Part shown: piece by piece, positions 16,649-25,318 of the stretch
Layout of the letters: each line of letters opens with the position of its first letter
Position numbering within the stretch: the stretch's first letter is position 1
From: Rhodobacter sp.
GTDB lineage: Bacteria; Pseudomonadota; Alphaproteobacteria; Rhodobacterales; Rhodobacteraceae
DNA: 64,000 nt
Assembly: GCA_027489175.1 (NCBI GenBank)
Contig: JAIYAE010000002.1
Location: 1 to 64,000, forward strand
Direction: 5' to 3'
Position numbers and translations under genes: made by a program
The notes under the pieces: generated by a model
Told to the model about the DNA's origin: nothing
Databases searched by the model: none
What the model saw: the letters and a program-made list of their open reading frames with translations, nothing else

Positions 16649-17078
16649 GGGTGCCCAAATGGACGATGGCCGCTGGCTGCCACTTGTTGGCCAGCAGTTG
16701 TCGACAGCGCGCTACATAAGCGGACCAGTCCCGGCTGGGCATGGGGTCTGGCAGACCGGCGTTGGCGGCGACATCGGGCAGCGTATCATAGGCCAGGTCC
16801 GTTCGGCGCACGGCAACTATATCGGCGCGGTCCACCACCAGCACTGGCACCATGTCCTTTTCCGCCGCCATGCTGGTAATCAACGGGACAAGGGGTTCGA
16901 TGGCGGGCCAGTCCAGCCCTGTAAGATCAACCAGCATCACCGTGGTCTGAAGGCCCCTCATAAGCCTGTCGCCAAGCACCTTGGCATTAGTATTGAAGGG
17001 CCATGCAAGATCTTCCGGCAGCGGCACCGGCGGGGGTGTCAGGGCTTTGTCATTCGCGGGGGGAACGTCAGTGTTCAT
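16635..17078 (-). CDS. Hypothetical protein between two glycosyltransferase genes
   Basis: A 147-residue protein I do not recognise. It begins with a Pro-rich tail (residues 1-25), then shows alternating beta strands and helices (TTVMLVDLTGLDW, MVPVLVVDRADIVAV) that look like a small Rossmann-type domain. It has no signal peptide. The start overlaps the stop of the upstream glycosyltransferase (ATGA) and its end overlaps the next one, so it is co-translated with them and probably works in the same glycan step. Confidence 0.65.
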   Translation of the reverse strand: MNTDVPPANDKALTPPPVPLPEDLAWPFNTNAKVLGDRLMRGLQTTVMLVDLTGLDWPAIEPLVPLITSMAAEKDMVPVLVVDRADIVAVRRTDLAYDTLPDVAANAGLPDPMPSRDWSAYVARCRQLLANKWQPAAIVHLGTHAEW

Positions 17079-18166
17079 GATCCAATTTTCGACCTTGCCA
17101 GCCCCAGGATCAAGTCTGTCCAGCCAGCGGCCAGCATCGCTGGGTCACGCCCTGCCATGGCACTGCGGGCAGCCTTACCCCTTGTCAACCAGACCTCCGG
17201 CCCCTCTGCCAAAGCGGTTGCCAAGGCAGCCCGCAATCCGCCCTCGGGGTAAAGCGTTCCGGTAAGCCCGGACACGACCGCATCACGCAAACCGGGGCAA
17301 TCGGGGCCCAGCACGCCTCGCGCCAGCGTGGCCGCCAGCAATGCCGACCCAGAGGTCAGCGATAGCTGATAAGGCAGAACAATAAAATCAGCGGCAGCAT
17401 GCAGGGCAGCAACTTCGGTGGCATCAGCGTGCGCCGTGCGCAGGATGATGCGACGGTCGGTCGGCTTTGGCAGGACAAGCCCCGCATCAAGCTGTCCGGC
17501 CACAACCATCCGGTCCTGTGGCCCAGCCACGGCAAGAAACGCTCCGATCAGGGCCTGGGGTTGCTTGTAAGCGGCAATGCGTCCAGGCAAGAGAACGACC
17601 ATCGAGGCATCCTCAACCCCAAGCGCCGCCCGCGCGTCTTTGCGGTCAGCCTGTGGATACTGCCCATCATAGGACGGATGTGCGATAACCCTGACCTTGT
17701 GCAAAGGCAGGGTCCAGCGCTGTCGGGCCGCGGCCACAGCGGGCAGCGAATGCAAATGAATCACGTCGGCCAACTGAAATAGGCCTTCGCGCAGGTCGGC
17801 CAACCGCACCTCAAGCGCCGGGTCATGCGCAGCGAGGTTGTGGATCGTCCATATCACCCGGCCACCCCGGCCCCGAAAGGCGTGGAGGTCGTCCAGAAAC
17901 CCCTCTGCTGTGGTACCGGGCTGGCGCAGGACCGCGTCTTCCCAATGCAGATGGAACACCGACGAATGACCCGGCAGCGCGCCGATGTCCTTCACCGTGC
18001 TGGGCTTGGGCAGAATCATCAAGGGCAGACGGTCGTAAAGCTGGCTTTGAACCGGGTTCGCGGCCCGGTAATCGGGAAAGTACGCCAGCGTGATGGGAAA
18101 TGCCGGATGATCGTTCATGTCGAACGGCGTCCCTTCAATCCTCAAGCCCGATGCGGGCAGCGGCAA
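17075..18166 (-). CDS. GT-B glycosyltransferase (GT4-like)
   Basis: A 363-residue protein with the two-domain layout of GT4-type transferases. The N-terminal half has TLAYFPDYRAANP and VIWTIHNLAAHDP. The C-terminal half has VVLLPGRIAAYKQPQALI, LHAAADFIVLPYQLSLTSGS and LGPDCPGLRDAV, which corresponds to the donor-binding domain with its family-typical Pro-Tyr and Ser-Gly-Ser segment. It would add a sugar to a polysaccharide or lipid-linked glycan on the cytoplasmic face. ATG codons at 18166 and 18118 are both possible; the second begins directly at the conserved domain. It is the first gene of the three-gene leftward set. Confidence 0.75.
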   Translation of the reverse strand: MPLPASGLRIEGTPFDMNDHPAFPITLAYFPDYRAANPVQSQLYDRLPLMILPKPSTVKDIGALPGHSSVFHLHWEDAVLRQPGTTAEGFLDDLHAFRGRGGRVIWTIHNLAAHDPALEVRLADLREGLFQLADVIHLHSLPAVAAARQRWTLPLHKVRVIAHPSYDGQYPQADRKDARAALGVEDASMVVLLPGRIAAYKQPQALIGAFLAVAGPQDRMVVAGQLDAGLVLPKPTDRRIILRTAHADATEVAALHAAADFIVLPYQLSLTSGSALLAATLARGVLGPDCPGLRDAVVSGLTGTLYPEGGLRAALATALAEGPEVWLTRGKAARSAMAGRDPAMLAAGWTDLILGLARSKIGS

Positions 18167-18259
18167 GGAAATACATCTTGATCCACAGACTTAACTTATG
18201 ATTTCAATTGAAGAACAATTCTACTACAATGCGAACATTGATTTACGTTGGAGGAATTT
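18167..18259. promoter_or_regulatory. AT-rich divergent promoter region
   Basis: The 93 bases between the leftward glycosyltransferase and the rightward small exported protein are far richer in A and T than the flanks (ACTTATGATTTCAATTGAAG, ACAATTCTACTACAATGCG). An imperfect palindrome ATTTCAATTGAAGAA lies near 18200. It ends in a near-perfect GGAGGA ribosome site at 18250-18255 for the next gene. Promoters for both directions are likely here. Confidence 0.5.
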
Positions 18260-18556
18260 ATGTCCAAGTGGGTGTTTGCCAAGTTGGCAGCCATAGCCGT
18301 GGCTTTGGCCACACCGGCAAGATCGAGCGAAGGCGACAAGTCGCCTTTGCTGCAGTTTCCGACCGAAGAGGCCGCTCGCAACTATCTGCGAGAGAATCCG
18401 ACCGGTGAACTTGCCCGGCTCGCCTTTCTGGCCCTGGTCGAATACCGTCTGATGCGTGAAAACCCGGGCATGACCAAGGCGCAGGCCATGGCCGTCTTTT
18501 CCAAGCAACCCGTTGTGATTCGCCGCCAGCGTGAAGTGGTGGCTCCGATCTACTAA
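18260..18556 (+). CDS. Small exported protein upstream of the caspase-like gene
   Basis: A 98-residue protein starting at the ATG at 18260, four bases after a GGAGGA ribosome site; an in-frame TTG at 18248 is not needed. It has a signal peptide (MSKWVFAKLAAIAVALATPA), then an acidic helical domain (FPTEEAARNYLRENP, LAFLALVEYRLMRENP) and ends VVAPIY. I do not recognise the family. It precedes the caspase-like gene by 23 bases and is probably made with it. The strong ribosome site suggests that it is made in larger amounts than the downstream protein. Confidence 0.7.
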   Translation: MSKWVFAKLAAIAVALATPARSSEGDKSPLLQFPTEEAARNYLRENPTGELARLAFLALVEYRLMRENPGMTKAQAMAVFSKQPVVIRRQREVVAPIY

Positions 18557-18579
18557 GGTCTATCAGCGGAGAGCACACC

Positions 18580-21510
18580 GTGGCAGGTGGGGTGGCAATC
18601 TACAGCTGGCGACGCAGGATGGTTGCGCAGCTCTGTGGCCTCGTTCTTGGTGCGACGGTCCCGCAGGGTGCTACCGCGCAAGATGCGGCGCCAGAAGGGC
18701 CCGCCGCCCCTCGGGTGGCCCTCGTGATTGGAAATTCCGCCTACGTCAGCGTAGAGCCCCTGCCCAACCCGTCCAACGACGCGCGCCTTGTTGCGGAAAA
18801 GCTTTGGCTTGCCGGGTTTGAAGTGATCGAATCGATCGATTCAGACCGGGCGACGATGCTGGCCGACATCGCCACCTTTCAAAGCCGGCTTCGCGAAGGA
18901 AGCGAGGCCCTGTTCTACTATGCCGGCCATGGGGTTCAATTGGATGGGCGGAACTATCTGCTGCCTGTCTCGGTTGCGCCGGCTTCGGTTGATCAGCTGA
19001 AGGCTCAGTCCATCGACGCACAGTTTGTGGTCGATATCATGTCCGGTTCGGGCGCGAAGCTGAACCTTGTCCTCTTGGACGCCTGCCGCAACAACCCTTT
19101 TGCCACCCTTTCGGCCGAAGCGTCGGAGCAGATCGCCTCGCGGTCTATCGCCCTTGGACAGACCGAGGATCAGGTCAGCCGTGGCCTGACAATCCTTTCG
19201 GGCGTGGCCAGCGAAGGCCTGGCTGAAATGACGGCTGGATCGGTTGAGACGATGATCTCCTTCGCGACGGCCCCTGGGTCGGTGGCGCTGGATGGGGCAG
19301 GGCGGCACAGCCCCTACACCGAGGCGCTGGCCCAGAACATCGACGAACCGGGAATGGAAATTGGCGACTTGTTCCGCGCCGTTCGCGCCCATGTGCGTGA
19401 GGCGACGGGAGGGACGCAAATCACATGGACGACCTCAACCCTGGAAAGCCGGTTCTACTTTTCGCCAACGGGGGGTGATCCGCGCCAGACGACGGCAGGC
19501 ATGGCCGTGGCGGGAGACACGCTGGGCATTCTTCCACCGGAAAGAGTGGTAGACCGCGCCTTCTGGCGGGCAATCCGTGACAGTGGCAAGGCCGAGGCTT
19601 ACGCATCCTACTTGCGCACAATGCCAGAGGGCGCGTTTCGTGCAGATGCCGAGGCCGGGCTGAAAGCGGCAGGGGGCGATCCGGCAACGCTGATTGCAGA
19701 CGACCCGCTTTTGCCTGCCCTTGCCCCGGCCCGGTCGCCCGAAGAGCAGGCCGAGGCCCGTCAGGATGCGCTGGAGAGCCTTGATGGCCCGGCGCTGGAT
19801 GTGACCATCGGCACGGCCGCCCAGCCCCTTGACCTACAGGGGAATGGTGGCTGGTTCTGGGTTTCGGACCCGGCACATCTGGGTGAGGTTTCAGGTGCTG
19901 GAGGCACCGTGCTTGCGGACGGCGCAGTCCAATGGCTTCCCCCAGGGGCGGGTCTTGCCTATCTGCCAAAGGTGGGTGTCAACGGCGGGGTCGATACCCT
20001 GAAGGGCGCAATTCTGGGTGATGGCGGGACGGCAACCCCAATTGAAGCGCAGTTCGAGACTGTAGTTGACGCCTGTGACCTTCTGGCAGGTAACCCCTAT
20101 GACGGCGAACGTGTGACCGCTGGCACGCGGCAATTCATCATTGATCGGAACTTCGACGCCGCCATCGCGGTCTGCGAAATTGCGGTCCAGAATTATCCGG
20201 ATGTGCCGCGCTTCTGGGCCCAGCTTGCGCGCAGCTACCGCGCCGCCGGGCGGTATGAAGAGGCGCTCGTCTGGCAGCAAAAGGCGGTGGATGCGGGCTA
20301 TGTCAACGCCGCCGTCTACCTCGGCCAGATGTATCTGGACGGGCAGGCCGTGCCGCAGGACTACGCCAAGGCCAAAGAACTCTTTGAATTCGCCGCTGCA
20401 AAAGGTGACACCGCGGCCTTTACCGCACTGGCCTGGATTTACCGCGCCGGGGTCGGCGTGCCGCAGGATTATGCCCGCGCCCTGTCCTACTATCGCGAAG
20501 GGGCCGCCCTCGGGAATGATTGGGCGATGACCAACATCGCTGAATTCCACAAGGAAGGGTTTGGCGTCGCCGCTGATCCTTCAGAGGCGGTGCGCTGGTA
20601 CACCGCCGCCGCCAAGAGCGGCGAGTTGACGGCGCAAACCCGCCTTGCCCGGATGTATCAAGTGGGCGACGGGGTAACGAAGGACTTCACCCTCGCCCGG
20701 TTCTGGTTTGAAACCGCCGCCTCGCGTGGGGTGCCGAACGCGCTGACGCGGCTTGGCCTCATGTATGAGGAAGGCCAGGGCATGGACAAGGATATTGACG
20801 CCGCCGTCCGGCTTTACACCACCGCCGCGCGTGAAGGCGACATGGAGGCGCGCTTTCGGCTTGGCAAGGTCTATGCCTCCAAGTCGCCGCTTTACGACGA
20901 CCCTGTTCGCGCGGCGGGCCTATTGACCGCTGCGGCCGAGGCGGAGGTGTTTGGCGCAAACCGGGAATTAGGCAAGCTTTACGAACAAGGGCGCGGGGTC
21001 GAAAAGGATCTTGCCCGCGCCCGCGCGCTTTTCCTTACCGAAGCCGACAAGAATCCTTGGGCCGCGCGCGACGCGGCACGGGCCTTCGTCTCTGACGATG
21101 GGGTTGAACCCGACTTTGCCGAGGCCGTGCGGCTTTACCAGATCGCGGTTGCAGGCAAGGTGCCGCCAGCAGCTCTCGAGCTGGGGCGGCTGGTGGCCGC
21201 AGGCAAGGGCACCGAAAAGGATACCAACGCCGCACTGATCCTCTTTGCGCGGGCGCTGGGCCAGGCGGGCAGTGACCAGAAGCTGGCCGATGCCGCGCGA
21301 GAGGCGGCAGCCGGAGCGACGACCACGGACATCACCCGCGCCATACAGACCTTGCTCGCCGACCTGGGCTATTTCGCCGGGCCGGTCGACGGACAGCCTG
21401 GCCCTGCCACCACGGCGGGCCTTGCCGATGCCTTCGCTGCCCAAGGGCTCGACGCCCCGACCGGCGATGTACCGACATTCGACGATCTTGCCATTCTGGC
21501 CGCCATTTGA
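18580..21510 (+). CDS. Caspase-like (peptidase C14) protein with Sel1 repeats and C-terminal peptidoglycan-binding-like domain
   Basis: A 976-residue protein with a GTG start preceded by GGAGAG. A signal-type N-terminus (residues about 13-34) leads to a caspase fold at about 45-280: RVALVIGNSAY, catalytic His117 in YYAGHGVQ, and catalytic Cys169 in LLDACRNNPF. Both catalytic residues are present, so activity is plausible. A linker domain follows. From about 577 to 890 there are about nine Sel1-type repeats (for example LGQMYLDGQAVPQDYAKA). The end (AIQTLLADLGYFAGPVDGQ) is like a peptidoglycan-binding repeat. Sel1 arrays are scaffolds for protein contacts. The protein is predicted to be exported to the periplasm. 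Substrate and partner are unknown. The small exported protein lies upstream and a lipoprotein starts 12 bases downstream. Confidence 0.85.
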   Translation: MAGGVAIYSWRRRMVAQLCGLVLGATVPQGATAQDAAPEGPAAPRVALVIGNSAYVSVEPLPNPSNDARLVAEKLWLAGFEVIESIDSDRATMLADIATFQSRLREGSEALFYYAGHGVQLDGRNYLLPVSVAPASVDQLKAQSIDAQFVVDIMSGSGAKLNLVLLDACRNNPFATLSAEASEQIASRSIALGQTEDQVSRGLTILSGVASEGLAEMTAGSVETMISFATAPGSVALDGAGRHSPYTEALAQNIDEPGMEIGDLFRAVRAHVREATGGTQITWTTSTLESRFYFSPTGGDPRQTTAGMAVAGDTLGILPPERVVDRAFWRAIRDSGKAEAYASYLRTMPEGAFRADAEAGLKAAGGDPATLIADDPLLPALAPARSPEEQAEARQDALESLDGPALDVTIGTAAQPLDLQGNGGWFWVSDPAHLGEVSGAGGTVLADGAVQWLPPGAGLAYLPKVGVNGGVDTLKGAILGDGGTATPIEAQFETVVDACDLLAGNPYDGERVTAGTRQFIIDRNFDAAIAVCEIAVQNYPDVPRFWAQLARSYRAAGRYEEALVWQQKAVDAGYVNAAVYLGQMYLDGQAVPQDYAKAKELFEFAAAKGDTAAFTALAWIYRAGVGVPQDYARALSYYREGAALGNDWAMTNIAEFHKEGFGVAADPSEAVRWYTAAAKSGELTAQTRLARMYQVGDGVTKDFTLARFWFETAASRGVPNALTRLGLMYEEGQGMDKDIDAAVRLYTTAAREGDMEARFRLGKVYASKSPLYDDPVRAAGLLTAAAEAEVFGANRELGKLYEQGRGVEKDLARARALFLTEADKNPWAARDAARAFVSDDGVEPDFAEAVRLYQIAVAGKVPPAALELGRLVAAGKGTEKDTNAALILFARALGQAGSDQKLADAAREAAAGATTTDITRAIQTLLADLGYFAGPVDGQPGPATTAGLADAFAAQGLDAPTGDVPTFDDLAILAAI

Positions 21511-21521
21511 GGAGAAACATA

Positions 21522-21965
21522 ATGCCAAACTACCTTCGTCTTGCCGGGGCAGTTGCTCTGTGCGGCACCCTTGTCTTGACCGGCTGCAGCGGCGCGATGA
21601 TGGCTGGCGGTAGCATCAAGGACTCAGAGACCATCGCCAGCCTGCGGGCAAAGGGTTTCAAGCCGGTCGCCCGAGACAGCGAAGGCCAGATCGTCGCGAT
21701 GTCCTATACCGGGCCGGTAACAGATGCCGTGGTCTGCGGCTCCAGAAAAGGACCAAAGAAACCGATCGGGCCCCACATCAAAGACCTCGACGGCGTTGAA
21801 AAACAAGTCACGCTGGACGCCTACTTGATCTTGGATGAGGGTGATCTGAAGCAGGGAATCTATGCCATCGTTCTGCGCACAAAGGCGGGTGCGCTGGAAG
21901 GCATTGACTTCTCCCCCGGTGAATTCCGGTCCTTCGCGTCGGGTCTAACCTGCACTAGCGCATGA
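21522..21965 (+). CDS. Putative lipoprotein
   Basis: A 147-residue protein starting at the ATG at 21522 after GGAGAAA. The signal peptide ends in lipobox LTGC at about residue 22, followed by SGAMMAGGS. The mature part has VICG-like and beta-rich segments (IVAMSYTGPVTDAVVCGSR, DAYLILDEGDLKQGIYAIV). I do not recognise the family. It is 11 bases downstream of the caspase-like gene and overlaps the next start (ATGATG), so the three are one operon. Confidence 0.7.
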   Translation: MPNYLRLAGAVALCGTLVLTGCSGAMMAGGSIKDSETIASLRAKGFKPVARDSEGQIVAMSYTGPVTDAVVCGSRKGPKKPIGPHIKDLDGVEKQVTLDAYLILDEGDLKQGIYAIVLRTKAGALEGIDFSPGEFRSFASGLTCTSA

Positions 21966-24157
21966 TGCCAACGCCGGTTCGGCTGGACGTTTGCGTTTTG
22001 GCCGATCAGCGCCTTGGCGATTCGGCAGGAGATTGCCATGCCGCAGGGCTGGCCGCCCTTGCGGCTCTTGGCTACCGGATTGGCGTTCTGGCTGTGGCAA
22101 CCGATGCGATTGCAAGGGATACGGGCGCACTCTCTCCTGCCTGGGCCGCCTTGGTTCAGGGAAAACAGATCCTGCAGCTTGCACCGACTGCGCGGGTTGA
22201 GGCCCTGGTGGCGTTGGCCCTCGACAGCCGGCTTTTTGCTCATGACATCCCAAAGCAGTTTGGCCTGACGGCAGGACAAGCCTTTGTCACGGTTGACCGG
22301 CCATCCCACTTGTCCGGTTTGACGGCGCGCGAGATTGACCTGATCGCCCAGCGCGCGCGCTTGGCGCTGGGTGCCCCAGTGACATGGGCGCCAGGCACGG
22401 TGCTGGCGCGCGATGCGCTGGCCCATCTGGCCCCGCATTGGCAGCTGACCGAAACCGACTGGCCCCTTGCCATGCCCAATGCGCAGCTGTCGCCTCCCCG
22501 GCAAGTCCAGCGCAGCCGCCCGGTGGCCGGCGTGGCCCGGCTTGCCCGTGCTCGTAGCGCGCCGGATGAATTGCCCCAGGCCTGGATGGACGATCCGCGG
22601 ATCTCGTGGCGCTTGCGTCTTGGGCCCAGGGCCCAGCGTCCGCCCTGGCCCCAACGCTCCCCGGTAGAGGCTTGGCCCGATACGTCTTTGGATATGCCGG
22701 ACTTCCTTGCCCGGATCGATGCGCTGGTTCTGCAGGATGACCCGGCAGAAGACCCCTGCCCGCCCGAACTCCTGTTCGCGCTGGCCGCCGGTGTGATTCC
22801 TCTGCTGGACCCCGGGTATCGCCCTGTCTTTGGCGGGGCCGCGCTTTACGCCCGACCGCATGAGGTGCCGGATCGCCTGATTTCCCTGCACGAGGACCGC
22901 GCCCTGTCCGCCGAAACCCGCGATGCGGGCCAGGGTTTGCTGCAGCGACTGCACGACCCCCAAAGCTTTGCCCAGCGTGTGGCCGGCCTGATCGGACCAC
23001 CAAATGCGAATTCCTTCGCCCCTAATGTTCTGGCAAGGCCGCCGCGTCGGGTGATGTTTTTTTCGTCGAACGGAATCGGCATGGGGCATCTGACCCGGCA
23101 ACTTGCCATCGCGCGACGCCTGCCGACTGAACTTTCCCCGGTGTTTGTCAGCCATTCCCAAGCGGTCGATGTGGTACGCGGCTTCGGCTTTCCGGGCGAA
23201 CATCTGCCGTATCACACCACTTATCGCCAGAACCGCGCGCATTGGAATGAAGCTTTGGCCGAAAGGCTGGACGCTGCACTGGCCTTCTGGCAGCCTTCGG
23301 CGCTGGTCTATGACGGCAATATTCCTTTTCCTGGCCTCTTCGCCGCGCTGCGGCTGCGCCCTGAGGTTGCGCGGGTCTGGGTGCGCCGCGGGCTTTGGGG
23401 GCCCAACCGTGACCTTGATGTGCTGGAGGCAAGTTCAGCCTTCGACCTGATCCTGGAACCCGGTGAACCGGCCGATGTCCTGGACAACGGCCCGACAGCC
23501 CAACGTCCGGGCGAAACCGTGGTCGTGCCGCCGATCCGCCTTTTGGACGAAGGTGAAAAGCGAAGTCGCGCCGAAGCCTGTGCCGCCCTCGGGCTGGATC
23601 CAGAGGCGGTGAACGTACTTCTGGCGCCCGGGTCCGGCAACAATGCGTCTACCAGCGCACTGACGGCCAAGGTGTTGGATGAGCTGGCCTTCAGACCTGG
23701 GATCGGTGTTGTTCTGGCTGAATGGCGCATCGCGACACGAACGATGACGTTGCCTCCTGGAGTGGTCCGGCAGTCGGACTACCCCTTTTCCCAGCATTTG
23801 GGTGCTTTCGACTTTTCAATCGCCGCGGCAGGTTACAACACCTTTGCCGAACATCTGTCAGCCGGGTTGCCGACGATCTGGCTGCCAAACGAAGCGCCCG
23901 AACAGGATCAGCAAATCCTACGGGCCCGTTTTGCCAGCGAAATGGGTCTTGGCCTGACAGTGCGCCTGAACGAAAGTTTTTCGCTGCGTGCCGCCCTTGA
24001 TGCGATGCTAAGCCCTGCCTCGCGCGCCGCATTTGCCGCGGCGGGTCGGAACTATGCCCTGTCCAATCTGGCCAGTAATGGGGCGGTTGCTGCGGCCAAC
24101 GCCCTGTCCGCGATCTGTGGAATGACCCTGTCTAGACGGCCTGCGAACCTCGGATAG
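21962..24157 (+). CDS. Double glycosyltransferase: GT-B-like N-terminal half, MurG/GT28-like C-terminal half
   Basis: A 731-residue protein. The C-terminal half (from about residue 360) is MurG-like: MFFSSNGIGMGHLTRQLAIA is the Gly-rich N-terminal loop, LLAPGSGNN the donor-domain Gly loop, and AGYNTFAEHLSAGLPTIWLP the nucleotide-sugar binding segment. The N-terminal half ends with LLFALAAGVIPLLDPGY, which resembles the C-terminal domain of a GT4-type transferase, so two transferase units may be fused. No membrane segment is seen. The start is coupled to the lipoprotein stop. The MurG-like part would use a UDP-sugar; acceptor and product are unknown. Confidence 0.7.
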   Translation: MMPTPVRLDVCVLADQRLGDSAGDCHAAGLAALAALGYRIGVLAVATDAIARDTGALSPAWAALVQGKQILQLAPTARVEALVALALDSRLFAHDIPKQFGLTAGQAFVTVDRPSHLSGLTAREIDLIAQRARLALGAPVTWAPGTVLARDALAHLAPHWQLTETDWPLAMPNAQLSPPRQVQRSRPVAGVARLARARSAPDELPQAWMDDPRISWRLRLGPRAQRPPWPQRSPVEAWPDTSLDMPDFLARIDALVLQDDPAEDPCPPELLFALAAGVIPLLDPGYRPVFGGAALYARPHEVPDRLISLHEDRALSAETRDAGQGLLQRLHDPQSFAQRVAGLIGPPNANSFAPNVLARPPRRVMFFSSNGIGMGHLTRQLAIARRLPTELSPVFVSHSQAVDVVRGFGFPGEHLPYHTTYRQNRAHWNEALAERLDAALAFWQPSALVYDGNIPFPGLFAALRLRPEVARVWVRRGLWGPNRDLDVLEASSAFDLILEPGEPADVLDNGPTAQRPGETVVVPPIRLLDEGEKRSRAEACAALGLDPEAVNVLLAPGSGNNASTSALTAKVLDELAFRPGIGVVLAEWRIATRTMTLPPGVVRQSDYPFSQHLGAFDFSIAAAGYNTFAEHLSAGLPTIWLPNEAPEQDQQILRARFASEMGLGLTVRLNESFSLRAALDAMLSPASRAAFAAAGRNYALSNLASNGAVAAANALSAICGMTLSRRPANLG

Positions 24158-24324
24158 GAAGCGCAGCTGGCGCGACAGCGGCATCCCGTTGATCTTGGCC
24201 TCTGGCTAAAGACGCGCCCACTGGCTGGCTCTGGCAAAACAAAGAATTCGCCACCGCCTTGGGCGCCAACTTCCTGTCCTGGCACTAAACGCAGTCCGAC
24301 CTCAAACCCACGGCCGCAACCAGT

Positions 24325-25002
24325 CTAGTTTGGATCCTTTGTGGGCCTAGCAGTCTCGACAAGAGTGCCGTTGCTCGCAAGTTCCTGCGCAGCAAGAAGC
24401 ACCTCCACACGATTGCGCACATTCAACTTCTGAATCAGAACTGTCATGTGATGCTTGACGGTCTTCTCGCTGATCAGAAGCTCAAGCGCGATCTGCCGAT
24501 TGGTTTTGCCGCGAAGCAAAAGCCGAAGCACGTCCTCTTCGCGTTTGCTGAACGTCACTCTTGGCACGGACCGTTTCGTATGTTCCTTCCGCAGCGCCGC
24601 GACAACCTTCGTCGCGAAGCTTGGGGTGATGTAGGTCTCGCCGGCATTGACCCGCTCGATCGCATCCCGAAGGTCTTCAAGGCTGCTTCCCTTCAGCACG
24701 AAGCCCAAGGCCCCTGCCTCAAGTGTCGCTACAGCCGTGTCGATGCATTCCGAGGCCGTAAAGACCAGGATCTTGGTCTCAGAGCTTCGCGAGGTAACCT
24801 TCGCGATCGCTTCAAGAGCGTTGCCCGGCATCCCAAGATCAACCACCATGACCCGGGGCCGTACCGTCTGGGCAATCTCGACAATGTCGTCAGCGGTCTT
24901 GCCGATCGCGATCACATTCATGTCCGACCCGGACGAGAAGAGACGCGCCAGCCCTGCAAGCAATATTGGATGATCGTCGATAAACGCTACGGTAGTAGTC
25001 AT
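24325..25002 (-). CDS. NarL/FixJ-type response regulator
   Basis: A 225-residue protein with an N-terminal receiver domain (acidic pair D9-D10, phospho-acceptor D55 in VVDLGMPG, Thr in VFTASE, Lys in FVLKGSS). The C-terminal LuxR-type helix-turn-helix has FSKREEDVLRLLLRGKTNRQIALELLIS-type sequence; the recognition segment is KTVKHHMTVLIQKL. It would bind DNA once phosphorylated by the histidine kinase encoded just upstream on the same strand. The kinase gene faces the peroxidase gene, so the peroxidase and exporter are the obvious candidate targets. The direct repeats at 26832-26963 are possible sites. The 167 bases between this stop and the gene ending at 24157 hold nothing I recognise. Confidence 0.92.
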   Translation of the reverse strand: MTTTVAFIDDHPILLAGLARLFSSGSDMNVIAIGKTADDIVEIAQTVRPRVMVVDLGMPGNALEAIAKVTSRSSETKILVFTASECIDTAVATLEAGALGFVLKGSSLEDLRDAIERVNAGETYITPSFATKVVAALRKEHTKRSVPRVTFSKREEDVLRLLLRGKTNRQIALELLISEKTVKHHMTVLIQKLNVRNRVEVLLAAQELASNGTLVETARPTKDPN

Positions 25003-25318
25003 GCTGTATCAAAACCCAACCCTGAGTCAAAAAAGCTCAAGAACTTGAAATCCTCAATCAAAAGTTTAGTGACGGGTAGTTCTGGCCTGCCCGCGCAAAC
25101 AGTGTACACCGTTCCTTGGTGTTTGTTGCCAGTATTTCATTACTTGCAGATGACACAATCCTACCGAAGGCAGCAGAGAGTGGGGCACTGTGATTCAGTG
25201 CGCCCTTCAGCGGATGAGCTGGGTCTGGCACGCCACGAAAAAATTCTCCTGCGCGCACACAGGCATAGTGGCAATTTGCCAGACGATCCCCGCTGCAGGC
25301 TTACCGTCTCGCCACGCT
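25003..25318 (-). other. Intergenic region between kinase and response regulator genes
   Basis: A 316-base stretch without a convincing gene. It is more AT-rich near the response regulator start (around 25005-25070) and probably holds a separate promoter for the regulator, since such pairs are normally only a few bases apart. A 66-codon frame on the minus strand has no recognisable features. Confidence 0.5.

Noticed and set aside
24158-24324. Remnant of a transposase or small gene
   Set aside because: Short frames exist on both strands, but none has a start with a ribosome site or a recognisable product.
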